Made by a program: the position numbers and the translations under genes
Notes under the pieces: generated by a model
What the model saw: the letters and a program-made list of their open reading frames with translations, nothing else
What the model was told of the DNA's origin: nothing
The model's database searches: none
Assembly (NCBI GenBank): GCA_029204225.1
Contig: MU832157.1
Location: forward strand, 20,397-84,396
DNA length: 64,000 nt
Source of the DNA: Diphasiastrum complanatum
Lineage: Eukaryota > Streptophyta > Lycopodiopsida > Lycopodiales > Lycopodiaceae
Direction of reading: 5' to 3'
In this document: piece by piece, positions 35,301 through 46,992 of the stretch
How positions within the stretch are numbered: the stretch's first letter is position 1
Layout: every line of letters begins with the position of its first letter

Positions 35301-35605
35301 AGAAAAAAGGAACCTCTTTTTACTACAATCGTTGACAAACCAACATCTCCACATTCACTCTAACATATGTGCTATTCATTATTAAAAGTAGAGAGCCTAA
35401 AATTAAAGTTATATCCAAAGCGTCAATGTAGCCCAAAGAAACATTGATGAGGCATTCTTAGTGGATTCCAATAGGTAATTAAAGCTTTATTACTTTTTAT
35501 TATCCCAAATTATGTAGTAATCCTTAGTATCTTGTTGATGGTATTTAATCATGCCTAAGAAGGTTCATATCTCTTGTAGAGTTTTTTGTAAAAAACATGT
35601 ACTTT
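35301..35605. other. Spacer, no gene seen
   Basis: AT-rich sequence between the gag scrap and the complete Copia element; nothing recognisable. Confidence 0.3.
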
Positions 35606-35610
35606 TGTCC

Positions 35611-36528
35611 TATTGGATTTATTCCTCTACTCTCCTAAATCCTAGGTTAATCTAGTTCCATTCACATTGTTGCAGTTTTACATGCATTGTCGCAGTCTGC
35701 AAAAATGCTCTATTATCAAAGACAAGCATCAGTGTGGTCATCGAACTATCGAAAAAGATTGACTTGTCAATTATCGACTATCGTCGAACTATCGAGATTA
35801 TTGTCTCAATTTTATCCACTAGTGGTAGCGAGTTCCGAGGCCCCGCAAAAGGGTGACCACAAAGGTCCCGCAAGAACATCACATGCGGTCTGTAGCAGTA
35901 ACAAGACAGACTGCAAAGGTCCCACAAGGACATCACTTGCAATCTATAGTGGCCTTCATAAGAGTAGCGGTAGCGGTCCTCATGCTCAATTTCTCCATGC
36001 TCTTGCTTCACAACTGTCACATTGACAACGATTGCAAGCCACAATCTACCTCTAACGGCTCAACAACTCCACGCTGCCTTCTTGTACTTACATTTGCACT
36101 AATGTAAATTGTATATAGATGATGAATACAATAACACAAGATAATGAGACAGACATCGTAGATGCTTTCATGCATTGATTCTTTCTTTCAGACGGATTGT
36201 CAGAATAATCTCATAGCTTTTATAGAGTGGAATTAGCTTAGTGAGCACACGGTTTCGTCCGCAATTGTCTTGTGCTTCCAAAATTCATCTGACTTGTATT
36301 CTCACATACATTTATCTGAATCAACTATTGTCTTGCTATTGCGTTCATATTTTGTCAGTGTTGTATGTTTCGCTATTTCATTTTCTATCTGGCTCTCTAT
36401 TGTTTTATCTGATTGACTGCTCTTCCGCTTCCACGACACAAACAAATTATTTGTGTTCGCCTATGTAATTGTTTTTGATAATCGTAGTGCACGCACCGAG
36501 GATCAGTTTTTTGTATCTGATCTCGACA
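35611..36528 (+). repeat. 5' LTR of complete Copia
   Basis: It starts TATTGG (first G lost) and ends CGACA. It contains two units of an imperfect repeat of about 55 bp near 35860-35960 (GGTCCCGCAAGAACATCAC and variant). The 3' half includes GTAGTGCACGCA, shared with the 3' LTR. Confidence 0.9.
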
Positions 36529-36540
36529 TGGTATCAGAGT
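36529..36540 (+). other. Primer binding site (initiator-Met tRNA)
   Basis: TGGTATCAGAGT adjoins the 5' LTR end; one base differs from the usual TGGTATCAGAGC. Confidence 0.9.
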
Positions 36541-36697
36541 GTTGTTGATTCTAGAGCCATTTACATAGCTCGACAAGCTTTCCACAGAACCAGATTCTAT
36601 CATATGATAGAATAATTGTTTTGTTGTTCTAAAAATAGCATCATATTTTTATTCTTAAGTCATGATAGTTATCACTATCACCTAGACCAATTTCCAC

Positions 36698-37510
36698 ATG
36701 GATTCCCAAGGGAAAGCTAGTCCCATCGTGGACAAGCTTGATGGCCCCAACTACCATATGTGAAAATTTAAGATGAAAATTGTGCTAATGGCTAAGGAGT
36801 TGTATGATGTTGTCACAAGTGCAGAGGCAAAGCCTGAAGCAGACGACGCTGCAATCTCCCAATAGAATCTAAAGGATGGCAAAGCCTTTGCGCTGATCAT
36901 CCTCAACATTTCAGACACACAAATTGGCCATGTGTTTGAAGCTCAGACCTCAAAGGAAGTCTGGGACATCTTGAGCGCAATGTACGATGTGCGAGACATA
37001 GCTTCTAAGCTACACCTCAGAAGAAGATTCTTCTCTCTCAAGATGACAAATGGTGATTCACTACAGAATCACGTCAACCGGTTTAAGAATATGCTGCGAC
37101 AAATGGCTATTGTCGGATCAGTCATAGATGATCAAGACGTAGTAATGACACTGCTTTCAAGCTTTCAAGCTTGTATGATAACTGGGTGACGATCATCATG
37201 ACACACCCAAAATTGACTCTATCGTGAGTCATCATGATGTTGTTGCAAGAAGACACCAAAAGGAACGAATCCTCCAATTCCTCAACAGTTGACTCACACA
37301 CCTTGTACACAAACAAGAGCTTGAGTAAGCAGAAGAAGAAAGGCTCAAAACAACCGAAGTAGAATCAGAAGTCGACACAAAAATAAGAGTAGTTGAATCC
37401 GCCGACAAAGAAGAAGCTGTTTTGTAGATACTACAAGCGAACCAACCACGAGATCCAAGATTGCCACATTCTACAAGCCAAGAACAACAAAGGGCAGTTG
37501 AATCAGATGG
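36698..37510 (+). pseudogene. Copia gag with broken zinc knuckle
   Basis: It starts MDSQGKASPIVDKLDGPNY. The Trp expected after YHM is a TGA stop and a TAG lies further on (AISQ-stop-NLK). The domain continues VFEAQTSKEVWDILSAMYD and SLKMTNGDSLQNHVNRFK. The knuckle FCRYYKRTNHEIQDC at about 37420-37465 has Tyr where the second Cys belongs. Confidence 0.85.
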
Positions 37511-37589
37511 CAAATGCAGCTGCAGAAGCATCTCAGCCCAATCAAGAAGCGGATCATGATGCATTCATGACAAACCATCAAGAAACATC

Positions 37590-38870
37590 AAACGACAGCT
37601 CCTGGTTTCTTGATTCCGAAGTCACTCAGCACATCACCAGTCATATCGGCTATTTTGAATCCTACACGTCTTGCAGTACCAAGAAATATATTCACCTGGG
37701 CGACAATAGCACACATGCTATCAGAGGTGAAGGTATAGTAAGATTAAACTTTGAAAATAATCAATTCAAACTACTCTCAAGTGTTCTTCATGTACCAAAT
37801 CTTTCTACAAATCTGCTCGGTGTAAGCAGAATTACAAATTTAGGACACAAAGTAGAATTTAAATCAAATCAATGTAAAGCAATCGATAGGACAACCAAGA
37901 TTCTAGCACTCGGGACGAGGCATAAATACTTGTACAAATTAAGTCATTGCTATTCTGCCCCTAATCAGGCTCTTAGTTCTTCTATTCAGATCAATAAAAG
38001 TTTACTTTGACATTATAGACTTGGTCATTTACATCATGCTTATGTATCACACATTTCTAAGCAGTCTATTGTACTTGATCCCGACTATCCAGATAGGAAA
38101 TTTAACTACCTGTCTGTCAAGACTGTATAGTCAATAAGCAAGCCATGAAAGCTTTTAGATCAAGCCACCAACATATTTTTAGAGGACTGTTAGACTGTGT
38201 ACATACATACATATGTGGCCCAATGCAGACTCTTTCAATGAAGGATGCAAGGTATTTTATTATTTTTATTGATGAATTTTCTAGAAGGACATCTGTGTAC
38301 TTTATCAAGAAAAATCAGAGGCCTTCAAACTCTTTAAAGTCTTCAAGGAGAATGCAGAGAAAGAAATTGGAAAGAAAATCAAAGCCCTGAGGTTCAACAA
38401 CGGTGGAGAATACATCTCTACTGAAGAATCGTCCCCTGGTCAAGTCAGGCAAGTATGTTGGCTCACACATCATTACCGATGAACTTTGGGCCTGAAGTTG
38501 TCTCTTCTGCAACTTACATCCAAAATAGATGCTCCAACCAAGGCCTTGTCAAGAAAAAACACCTCATGGAGTCTAGATAGGATCTAAACCTTCAATGAAG
38601 AACCTACGAGTATTTGGTTGTTGCCTATGTGCAAATCATGAAGGAGACAAGGAGGAAATTGGACTTCCAAAGTCTCAAATCCATCCTAATCGAATATACT
38701 TCCTCTGACAATACCTACAAGCTATACGATCCTGATACCCAACAGATTTTATTCAGCATGGATACTATCTTTATTGAGGATCAGTTTGTCGACTTCAAAG
38801 ACAAGGGTAAAGTCCCGTGCGAACCTTTGACACCACATTTCGAGCCTCTATTTCAAGTGTGCCGATAGTC
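37590..38870 (+). pseudogene. Copia protease and integrase relic
   Basis: SSWFLDSEVTQHITSH at about 37597-37645 is the aspartic protease site with D-S-G-A changed to D-S-E-V. Integrase follows: RLGHLHHAYVSH, GPMQTLSMKDARYFIIFIDE, then RFNNGGEYIS, where the second catalytic Asp has become Asn. The C-terminal KLDFQSLKSILIEYTSSDN reads openly at 38614-38868. Several stops separate these blocks. Confidence 0.85.
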
Positions 38871-39009
38871 GACAATGAATCAGAAGAAGACGTTGCCCCT
38901 ACACAGCAACAACAAATCCAATGATCGGATTATCAGCCTACACTACCTCCAAGGAGGTCAAATTGAGTGCTCACACAATCCACAAGGTATATTCATGACT
39001 TTTCCTGTC

Positions 39010-39420
39010 TTTTAATTCAAGAACTGACTACAGTCGACGAGGCACTTAGCCAGCTAGACTTTGATCTTTGTAGAGAGGTGATGGACAGAGAATATTATTC
39101 TCTAATCAAGAACTAGACATGGTTATTAGTCAAACTACCTGTTGAAGTCAATCTTATCGATTGCAAATGGGTCTTTAAGATCAAATACAAAGCTGATGAG
39201 TATTGATCGAAGGAAGGCCCGACTGGTTGTTGCTTTTTAGCAATAGTACCAATCAGGTGAAGGATGCTAAACAGATGCTGTCTTTCGAATTCGACATGAC
39301 TGATCTGGGCGAGGCTCACTACTGTCTAGGAATTCAAATCCATTAAAACAGAGTGAGATGGCTAATTTACATCACTCAGCAAAGGTATCGTCATATACCC
39401 TTATCAGATATAATCTGATC
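39010..39420 (+). pseudogene. Copia RT with palm deleted
   Basis: ELTTVDEALS-type start, VNLIDCKWVFKIKYKADEY and, in another frame, KARLVVAF-QQYQSG (about 39210-39258) give the RT N-terminus. The next readable motif is KQMLSFEFDMTDLGEAHYCL, which normally comes about 150 residues later. The catalytic YVDD segment was deleted at about 39258. Confidence 0.8.
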
Positions 39421-39528
39421 AATTGTAAAGAATCTCACTCACCGATGGATCCAGGCTCACGATTGTTGAAGGACCAATGTCCTCAGACAAAGTAGAGCGA
39501 ATGAGAGAGTATCCATATCAATCAATAC

Positions 39529-40160
39529 TTGGATCTCTCATGTATGCAATGGTCTGACATCATCGCTTTTCCAATTAGCTCACTAAGCCAATTCATGGCT
39601 AATCTTGACATCACCCATTGGAAGGCTCTCATTAGAGTCATGAGATACATTCGAGCTACAACGAACGTATGCGTCTACTATGGGAAGTCGACAACGACAA
39701 TCTCCATTGGTTCAGTGGATATTTAGATGCGAGCTGGGGAGGAGATGTAGATACTCATAAATCCATTCTTCAACGACGATCCTATCTCTTGGTACAGTTG
39801 CAAGAAAACCTCTATTGCTCTTTCCTCCATAGAAGCAGAGTATATTGCTGCTTCTCAAGCTATAAAAGGAGCAATTTGGTTGAGAAATTTACTGTAAGAT
39901 ATAAGTCTGAATCAGTACACTCCGACAATCGTGTTTTGTGATAATTAGAGTGCTATTGCCTTATCGGCCAACCCTAGATTTCACTCTAGGAGTAAGCACA
40001 TTGATATTCGATATCACTATGTCAAGAGTAAAGTTCTTGACAGAGAGGTAAGCTTGACGATTGGTCGAACGCAAGACATGATGACATATGTGCTTACCAA
40101 GGCGCAGAGCATTGATGCACACAACAGATTTTGTGCATCGCTTAATTTGAAGATCAATGG
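39529..40160 (+). pseudogene. Copia RNase H relic
   Basis: SSLSQFMANLDITHWKALIR, SCKKTSIALSSIEAEYIAAS, IVFCDN-stop-SAIALSANP, SRSKHIDIRYHYVKSK and MMTYVLTKAQSIDAHNRF are in order with a few stops and frame changes, ending just before the polypurine tract. Confidence 0.85.
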
Positions 40161-40172
40161 ATTAAGGGGGCG

Positions 40173-41062
40173 TGTTGGACTTATTCCTCTACTCTCCTAA
40201 ATACCAAGTTAATCTAGTTCCATTCACATTGCTGCAATTTTACATGCATTGTCACACAGTATGCAGAAATGCTCTATTATTGGAGACATGCATCAATGTT
40301 GTCATCAAACTATCGAAGAAGGCTGACTTGTCGACTATAAACTACCGTCGAACTATCGAGACGACTGTCTTGATTTTATCCACTAGCGGTAGAGAGTTCC
40401 AAGGCCCCGCAAAAGGGTGCCCGCAAAGGTCTCGCAAGAACATCACTTGCGGTCTGTAGCGGTAGCAAGACGGACCACAAAGGTCCTGCAAGAATATAAT
40501 TTGCGGTTTGTAGCGACCTTCATAAGAGTAGCGGTAGTGGTCCTTATGCTTGACTACTCCACGATCTTGCTTCATGATTCTCATTGTACATCGACAACGA
40601 TTGCAAGCCACGATCTACCTCTGATGGCTCAACAGCTCCATGCTGCCTTCTTGTACTTACATATGCACTAATGTAAATTGTATATAGATGATGAACACAA
40701 TAACACAAGACAATGAGACAAACATCGCAGATGCTTTCATGCATCGACTCTTTCTTTCAGATTGATTGTCAGAATAAGCTCATAGCTTTTATAGAGCAGA
40801 ATTAGCTTAGTGAGCACGTGGTTTCGCTCGCAATTGTCTTGTGCTCCCAGCATTCATCTGACTTGTATTTTCACATACATTTATCTGAATCAACTACTAT
40901 CTTGCTATTGCGTTCAGATTTTGTCAGTGTTATATGCTTTGCTATTTTGTTTTCTGTCTGGATCTCTGTCTGATTGTATGCTCTTCCGCTTCCGTAGCAC
41001 AAACATATTTCGGTAATTGTAGTGCACGCATTGATGATTGGTTTCTTTATCTAATCCCCACA
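40173..41062 (+). repeat. 3' LTR of complete Copia
   Basis: It starts TGTTGGACTTATTCC and ends CCCCACA, next to the TGTCC duplication. It has the same internal repeat (GGTCTCGCAAGAACATCAC and GGTCCTGCAAGAATATAAT) at about 40428-40515. Confidence 0.9.
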
Positions 41063-41206
41063 TGTCCATCGTAGTGGAGTTAATTGGGTAGCATTGTTTA
41101 TTGTGGAGGGAAGCGCATGCTTAGACCTCGACCACTACGTAGTGACATCTAAGTAGCTTTGCTACAAAAATCTAAGGAAATGGCTTAGCCTTAATACAAT
41201 TGTTGT

Positions 41207-41640
41207 TTATATTGACCACCAATCAGCTAAAATCAATCGCTTATTAATATTGTTACACAAAAAGAGCACCTTCACTATGAACTTCATACAAATATGCATA
41301 AAGAAAGGCACTGCCAAAAAATAGGAAAAGCTCATGTCAAGCAAACACGACATTGAAGTAGCTTCAACAAGAAGAGTTCTAGGCAACAAGCAACTGGCCA
41401 AGTCTTTGTCCAAATATTTGAAAAATTCTCCAGCATTTCTACACAACCATATATGCCATAGCAACAATGCGTGAGCAAGGTGCCAAATCAACCAAATAGT
41501 CTCATTATCAATAGTGGTCTCATTCAACATGATTTCCATAATGGTGACTAGCTCGAATTAGACATGGAACCTTCTTTCGGAATGTATTAAGATCAATCCA
41601 CATCCCAAAATTTAATTCGTCAATAAGATGCATAAAGGTT
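41207..41640 (-). pseudogene. Possible LINE C-terminal (zf-RVT) relic
   Basis: The minus strand reads ELNFGMWIDLNTFRKK and, further, WLIWHLAHALLLWHIWLCRN, resembling the W..H..W..L..IWL.RN signature of the C-terminal region of plant L1-type ORF2. No catalytic block is near. The resemblance is short. Confidence 0.35.
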
Positions 41641-41649
41641 TTCTCTAGA

Positions 41650-43550
41650 GTGGCCAAACTTACTACAACTTTTGTCAACTTCTCCATTATACTTACACAT
41701 GAGAGAGAAGGCTTGCAACAAAATTGTATGAGTGAAGAAGTTGAATTTGCTAGGATTGAGGAGGCTTTTCTGATTTTGATTTTGACATGATTGCTAACTT
41801 GCTTGCTAACTGCGCACTCTCATCCTTTCTTCACTTCTGTAAACACATAACATATCAATTTTTACTTATTTTACAAAGGTGACTGTCTCCTTTATCGTAA
41901 TACTTCATGAAGCTATGTTGCTTTTGACACTCATAATGTGTAATTTATTTATGGCTCTTAAGAATATTCTAGAAAAAGTTACAGGCAAACGAAATTCATA
42001 CAACCTATCGGTCTCCAACCAAGCTCGTACATATTGCATATCATATACTTTTTTTTTTTTGCATAGACTTATTAGGAAATGGATTATTTAGTGATTTTGA
42101 AGTAAAAAATGCTGCATCAAGCCATAGATGAATGGTTGTTGAACCTGGTAAGAGGGTCATTAGGAAATCCTTTCCAAAGCATAAAAGTCTGTCACAGAAA
42201 TTTTCTTCTATGACTACAATATTTTCAAAGCCTACACTTGTTGACGTCTTATGGCTAGTAATCATCTTTTAGAACTCTTTTATGGACCAAAAAATTCATA
42301 TTGTGATGGGAAAATAAGGTGATGTTGCTTTCGTTACTCATAAAAGTTCCTCATTATATATAAAAAAAGGTTCGTAAAATTTAGACTCCACTAAATCAAC
42401 ATCTGTGCTGCCATAATCCATTGCATCTATGTGGATCGAAAACTTTCACATGGTTTAAACTTCTCCAACAATCATATTTAAAATTCTTGGATGGACTTTT
42501 ATGTGATAATAGATGGGACTTATGTGAGGCATTTACTAGGTCAAGTATTATTGTGATGTGCTTAGATATGGGAGGGTGACATCACTAGCAAGCCTTGTGA
42601 TGGCCTCTATACCTATGGTTGGAGAGGCATGAGAGGGAGATTTTGGGGAAGCATGTAAGTTGTGGGTAGGGGCAACTATGCATGGTAGCGATGTGATCCT
42701 CCCTCGTTTCAAGTGCCCAACAGAGTGTGTAGAATCACGAAGGTCATGAGCCTTGTCTACTAGGCATGGTAGTGGTGTTAGCCTTGTTCCACGTGGTTTT
42801 AGATGAGGATGAGGGTAAGTCACCAAATCTAAATGGAGATCTTCTCTTGGTTGTGAGAACTCTTGAGGGCTATTGAGCTTTTCACATAGGTAGGCACTTA
42901 CCCTAGGTGGCGGGGGTGCAGTTGTGAAAAAAACGAAGGTGTAGGCTAAGTTAAAAGGCACCCATCGGTTCACATTGGTACGTACTTACCCTATGCGGTA
43001 AGGGTGCAGCTGTGAAAAACCCAGAGGTCTAGAAAAAGTTAAAAGACGTCCATATGTTCGAGTCCTGTGAAAGGGGCATGAGGTGGGTTGAGGCCCAAAC
43101 AAAGTGGGTAAGTAGCATGGTATCACTACTTGCTCTTGACTCTTGTTGCATGAAGCCCACCCTCATCTAACTACCCTCTTGCATTACAACATTCAACGAA
43201 CAAGTGACTGTGATCAAGGTATGTTAAATAGCTTGTTCACACCGAGCAATACGAATCAATGACAAGAAGCAACCCCACCGACCAAGCGGTACACATCTCG
43301 ATGACAACAATCTCCTCATGGGATATCGATAATGAGAAGTTTCTAAAAATCTTTTGAGGTCAAAGAGACTTTGTTGCTTTATATCAAGGTGTTCTAGTTA
43401 CTTTAGAGGCTAAAAGCAAAGGAGCAATAAAATTCCCTCATTATATTATATTTTCACATATACATATTTCAACTTCAAGCTGAAGTAGCAAATCAGAAAA
43501 ATTGGAAAAAATGTTATTGCATTCCTTCAAAGACGTCGGCTGGGGGGTAT
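41650..43550. other. No gene seen; one tandem duplication
   Basis: A Pro/His-rich ORF on the minus strand (42973-42548) lies over repeated GGTAGTGG/CCACCATG-like text and has no motif I recognise. The sequence otherwise shows no gene. Confidence 0.3.
42897..43053. repeat. 88-bp tandem duplication
   Basis: CTTACCCTAGG at 42897 recurs as CTTACCCTATG at 42985. Both units share GGGTGCAG-TGTGAAAAA and GTTAAAAG-C-CCAT, diverged at many positions. Confidence 0.6.
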
Positions 43551-43574
43551 TGCCCTTCATTTTTCTGAACTACG

Positions 43575-43815
43575 AAGCCCTAATCATGAATTAGGGCTCC
43601 CAGCGCTTTGGATTACCCTAAAAACAACTTCTTGTGCATCCAAAGCAGAAAATGAATTAGGAATCCCAGCGCTTGTACTACCCTAAAGAAACCCAAGAAA
43701 AAGATCTAGGGTTTTCAGCACTTGAATTACCCTAAAGAAAGGTCTTATGCGTCGGAAGTAAAAAATGAATTAGTGGTTACCCTAGAAAACTTCTTGTGCG
43801 TCCGAAGCAGAGGAC
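43575..43815. repeat. Diverged repeats upstream of the xanthine dehydrogenase gene
   Basis: Units carrying ATGAATTAGG, CCCAGCGCTT, TACCCTAAA and TTGTGC-TCC-AAGC recur about four times at roughly 60-80 bp. They lie about 1.2-1.4 kb before the start codon and may be in the promoter. Confidence 0.55.
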
Positions 43816-44152
43816 AGTTAGGGTTAGGTTAAAACTCTCTATACCGTAAATTCAAACTCCACGTGGAGACTTTTAGTGTGATTTCATAGCTGGAAAACCG
43901 GCCCTGCAGGTCAGCAGAATTAGGGCCGGATTTAGGGGTTCCAGTTAGGGTTTAGGAATGACGTGGACCAATCAAAACGCTTAAAACGGGCTTTGTCTGC
44001 TAGTGTGAGAGAGAAATGGCTTTTTAGGACTGTTCTTCTTCCCTCTTGCTTTTCTTCCTTTGATTTAATGATCTAATCTATTCATTCCTCACTGTCTCCC
44101 TTTTATTTAATCTTATCTGTCCATTTGTTATTGCAATTCCACTGTTTTTTTG

Positions 44153-45028
44153 TATAAATTTGACTACAGAATTGGTGCTTAATTTTTGGGTGCCACTCTT
44201 TGCTCTCTTTTACAGCAGCGGCTTGTCAAATTTGGGGGAAAATCAATAATCTTGGGTGTTTGGATAAGCTGATCATCTGTTCTCAGTTTCTGTCAGTCTT
44301 TGACTGAGCCTTTGAACATTTTCACAGAAGTACAGGCAGTTTTATGCTCAACAGAAGCTATTGATTGTGGAATCAAACTGATTGCAAAGTATTTTTTGTG
44401 GTATTAATTCACACAAATAGATTTTTTTATGTGTCAAACACAGTTTTTCAAGCATAGATTTAAGATTCTTGCTCTAATTTTAGAAGGAAATTATCCAGCT
44501 GTGGTGTGGATCTTACTAGGACGTGAAATATGCCAGTTTGATGCTTTCTTTTTGCTTTTGTGGGGTAGCCCAAATTGGGACTTTCAGATAAAAGACACTC
44601 AAGTTTTTTTTTGCTTGAGTAAAAATTTTAGTCGGTTTGTCTGTCATGCAGGCAGGTGGTACAGACAAGTGGAGTTTTTGGCCCACATCAAGGAATAAGG
44701 AAGGCTCTTAAATGTAATCTGTTTATACTCCGGAGGCTGATTGATTTTTCAATTCCTATCTTTAATACAATCTGTTTATAATCAGGAGGTTGATTAAGTT
44801 TTCAATTCCTTGTGTTTGCTAAGAAGAGAGTGATTGAAATAGAGGGTAGTGTGCAGAAGCTGGATTTCTGTAATCTGTCTAGCAATTTTGTCAAATCATG
44901 GGTAGGAGAATGCCTGGAATTTGAAAATCAATGTATAACTTGCTTTTCAATAATGCATAGAGGCAGCTGAACTGAATTATATAATTTTTTTGATATTTGT
45001 CTTCAGGATATGTGCTTCATAGGATAAA
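44153..45028 (+). promoter_or_regulatory. Putative promoter and spliced 5' leader of xanthine dehydrogenase
   Basis: TATAAAT at 44153-44159 is a candidate core promoter. A pyrimidine-rich acceptor ending TTCAG lies at about 45005, 24 bases before the ATG, which suggests an intron in the 5' untranslated region. The start site and donor cannot be fixed by eye. Confidence 0.3.
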
Positions 45029-46904
45029 ATGGGTTCTTTGGAAGGCGATCTGAGTCTTTTAGCAATAGAAACTATACCAAAAGATGCTATTTTGTACGTA
45101 AATGGAGTTCGCCACGTTCTTCCGGAAGATGCTGCTCACCTCACGCTTCTCGAATACTTACGGAGTATGCAACATTTTCCACTGAATTTTATGTTAGAAC
45201 GTTTATGTCATGAAGAGTTTCAAATAAATCCTAATTGTATAGGTTTTTCTTTAGGTTAGTTATGCAGGTTTAATATCAGAGCACTTTATGTAAGGACTTT
45301 GATCTCTTTCCGAAAAAACTCATCGTTGCTCTGACCAAACATATCTTCTTAGCTTTACCAGAACAACACAGTTTTCTTAGGATACTGGATGAACAGTTTC
45401 CTGGCGAATCTTAACATGGAAGGAGAATTTTAAAAGTTTATAACTAAGGAAGATTTTGTTAAGTCATTCTTGGTCCTGTTTTTTAGGAAGCTCTTTCTAG
45501 AAGCTTCAAATCTAATAAATATGTATGTGCTATTGCATGCAGAATTTGGGCTCACAGGAACCAAGCTGGGTTGTGGAGAAGGAGGCTGTGGTGCTTGCAC
45601 TGTTATGGTTTCCAGTCTTGATCATGGTGACCGGACAATCATGTAAGTTCAATTTAGCCCAAACCTCCTGTAAACTCCTTCCTGGAGCTGGGTATGAGGT
45701 TTCAGTAGACAGTGAGAGTTGGAATTGTGACCAGTGGCAATTTTTGCACAATACACTTAACTGTAATTTTCTGCCATGTCAAGACTGTTTTGACAATTTG
45801 GGCACCTGCAACATCATTTTCTAGGGGTTTTAACATAGAAGGGGTTTGTCCATAAAGTAGTGCCTGTGTTTTGGGTTCTTTGTAACTGTCAATACATTGA
45901 TATCAAAAGCACTACTCTATGGGTTTTGAACAGAATTTTTATTGTTGTTGGCATATTCAACTTGTTTTTTCCATTCACTACATGGCAATGATAGTCCAAA
46001 GTTGTTGCAAATCAGAAACATGTTCAGGAAAGTTAAATCTGGTGGTATTATCTTATGTTAAATCTGATTGCTTTGACGATCTACGTTTTGCAGACATCGG
46101 GCAGTGAATGCATGCTTGGCCCCACTTTATTCAGTAGAGGGTATGCATGTGGTGACTGTGGAGGGTATTGGGAATGCTCGCCGTGGATTACATCCTGTGC
46201 AGGTATCTTTTCCAATCTGAGTACCAACTCAGGCCAATATGCAGCCTTGCTCCTGTCTTTTGTCTTTATGCCACACTTGTCAACCGAAGGGACCTTGTGC
46301 TTCTAAGTTACAATGTCAATAAATTGGAAGTATTTGAACACATCTTCTCACGTGTATCTCACTTTTAGTTAAACCTAGATGTCAGGGATTTGTTCAGACA
46401 CATGATTGTTCTCTAAATTAGTACAGGAAATAGAGAAATGCATCTATGTTCACCAGTTCTGGAATCAATCTGTACTAAGATCTATGTAGGATTATCAATT
46501 AGCTGATGTAGATGTGAAACTCATATCGTCATCTTAAATTAACTGTCAAAAAACGGCCGAATATTTGATTCAACCCATCATTCAAAGAGGCCCTCCAATA
46601 TGGTCCACTAGTTAGTTGTGGTGGTACTTCATGGTGCTAGACCTTAAATATACCTTTGAGGTGCTTGTTCTAGAGTTGTAGGTCAGTGCTACTAGCCTAA
46701 GCGCTAGGAAGTCATTAATGAAAGTCGTAATGAGCGTGCCACATATCACTTAAGCATTAATACCTCATGATTAAGTGATGGGTATTGTCATGAGTCCTTA
46801 CCTTTAAGTAGAGGCTCTTCTGGAGCTATTAGTTGATTTGGAGTTCCTTATGTCAGAGTCGAATTGGAGCTCCTCCAATTGTGGCAATTGGCAGGCTTTG
46901 TTAC

Positions 46905-46992
<88 letters not shown>

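Larger units (their letters stand above)
35611..41062 (+). mobile_element. Complete-length but dead Copia element
   Basis: This 5452-bp element has LTRs at 35611-36528 and 40173-41062, primer site at 36529, polypurine tract TTAAGGGGG just before the 3' LTR, and identical flanking 5-bp duplication TGTCC (35606-35610 and 41063-41067). Internal order gag, protease, integrase, RT remnant, RNase H defines Ty1/Copia. Stops in gag, altered protease and integrase residues and deletion of the RT palm make it non-functional. The LTRs are visibly diverged, so it is older than the 28218-34057 element. Confidence 0.92.

Noticed and set aside
35611-41062. Possibility that the element is a Gypsy type or an integrated virus
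   Set aside because: Integrase precedes reverse transcriptase and there is no envelope gene, the Ty1/Copia order.
42548-42973. 141-codon Pro/His-rich minus-strand ORF
   Set aside because: It lacks a recognisable domain, overlaps a tandem duplication and has no splice or promoter support.
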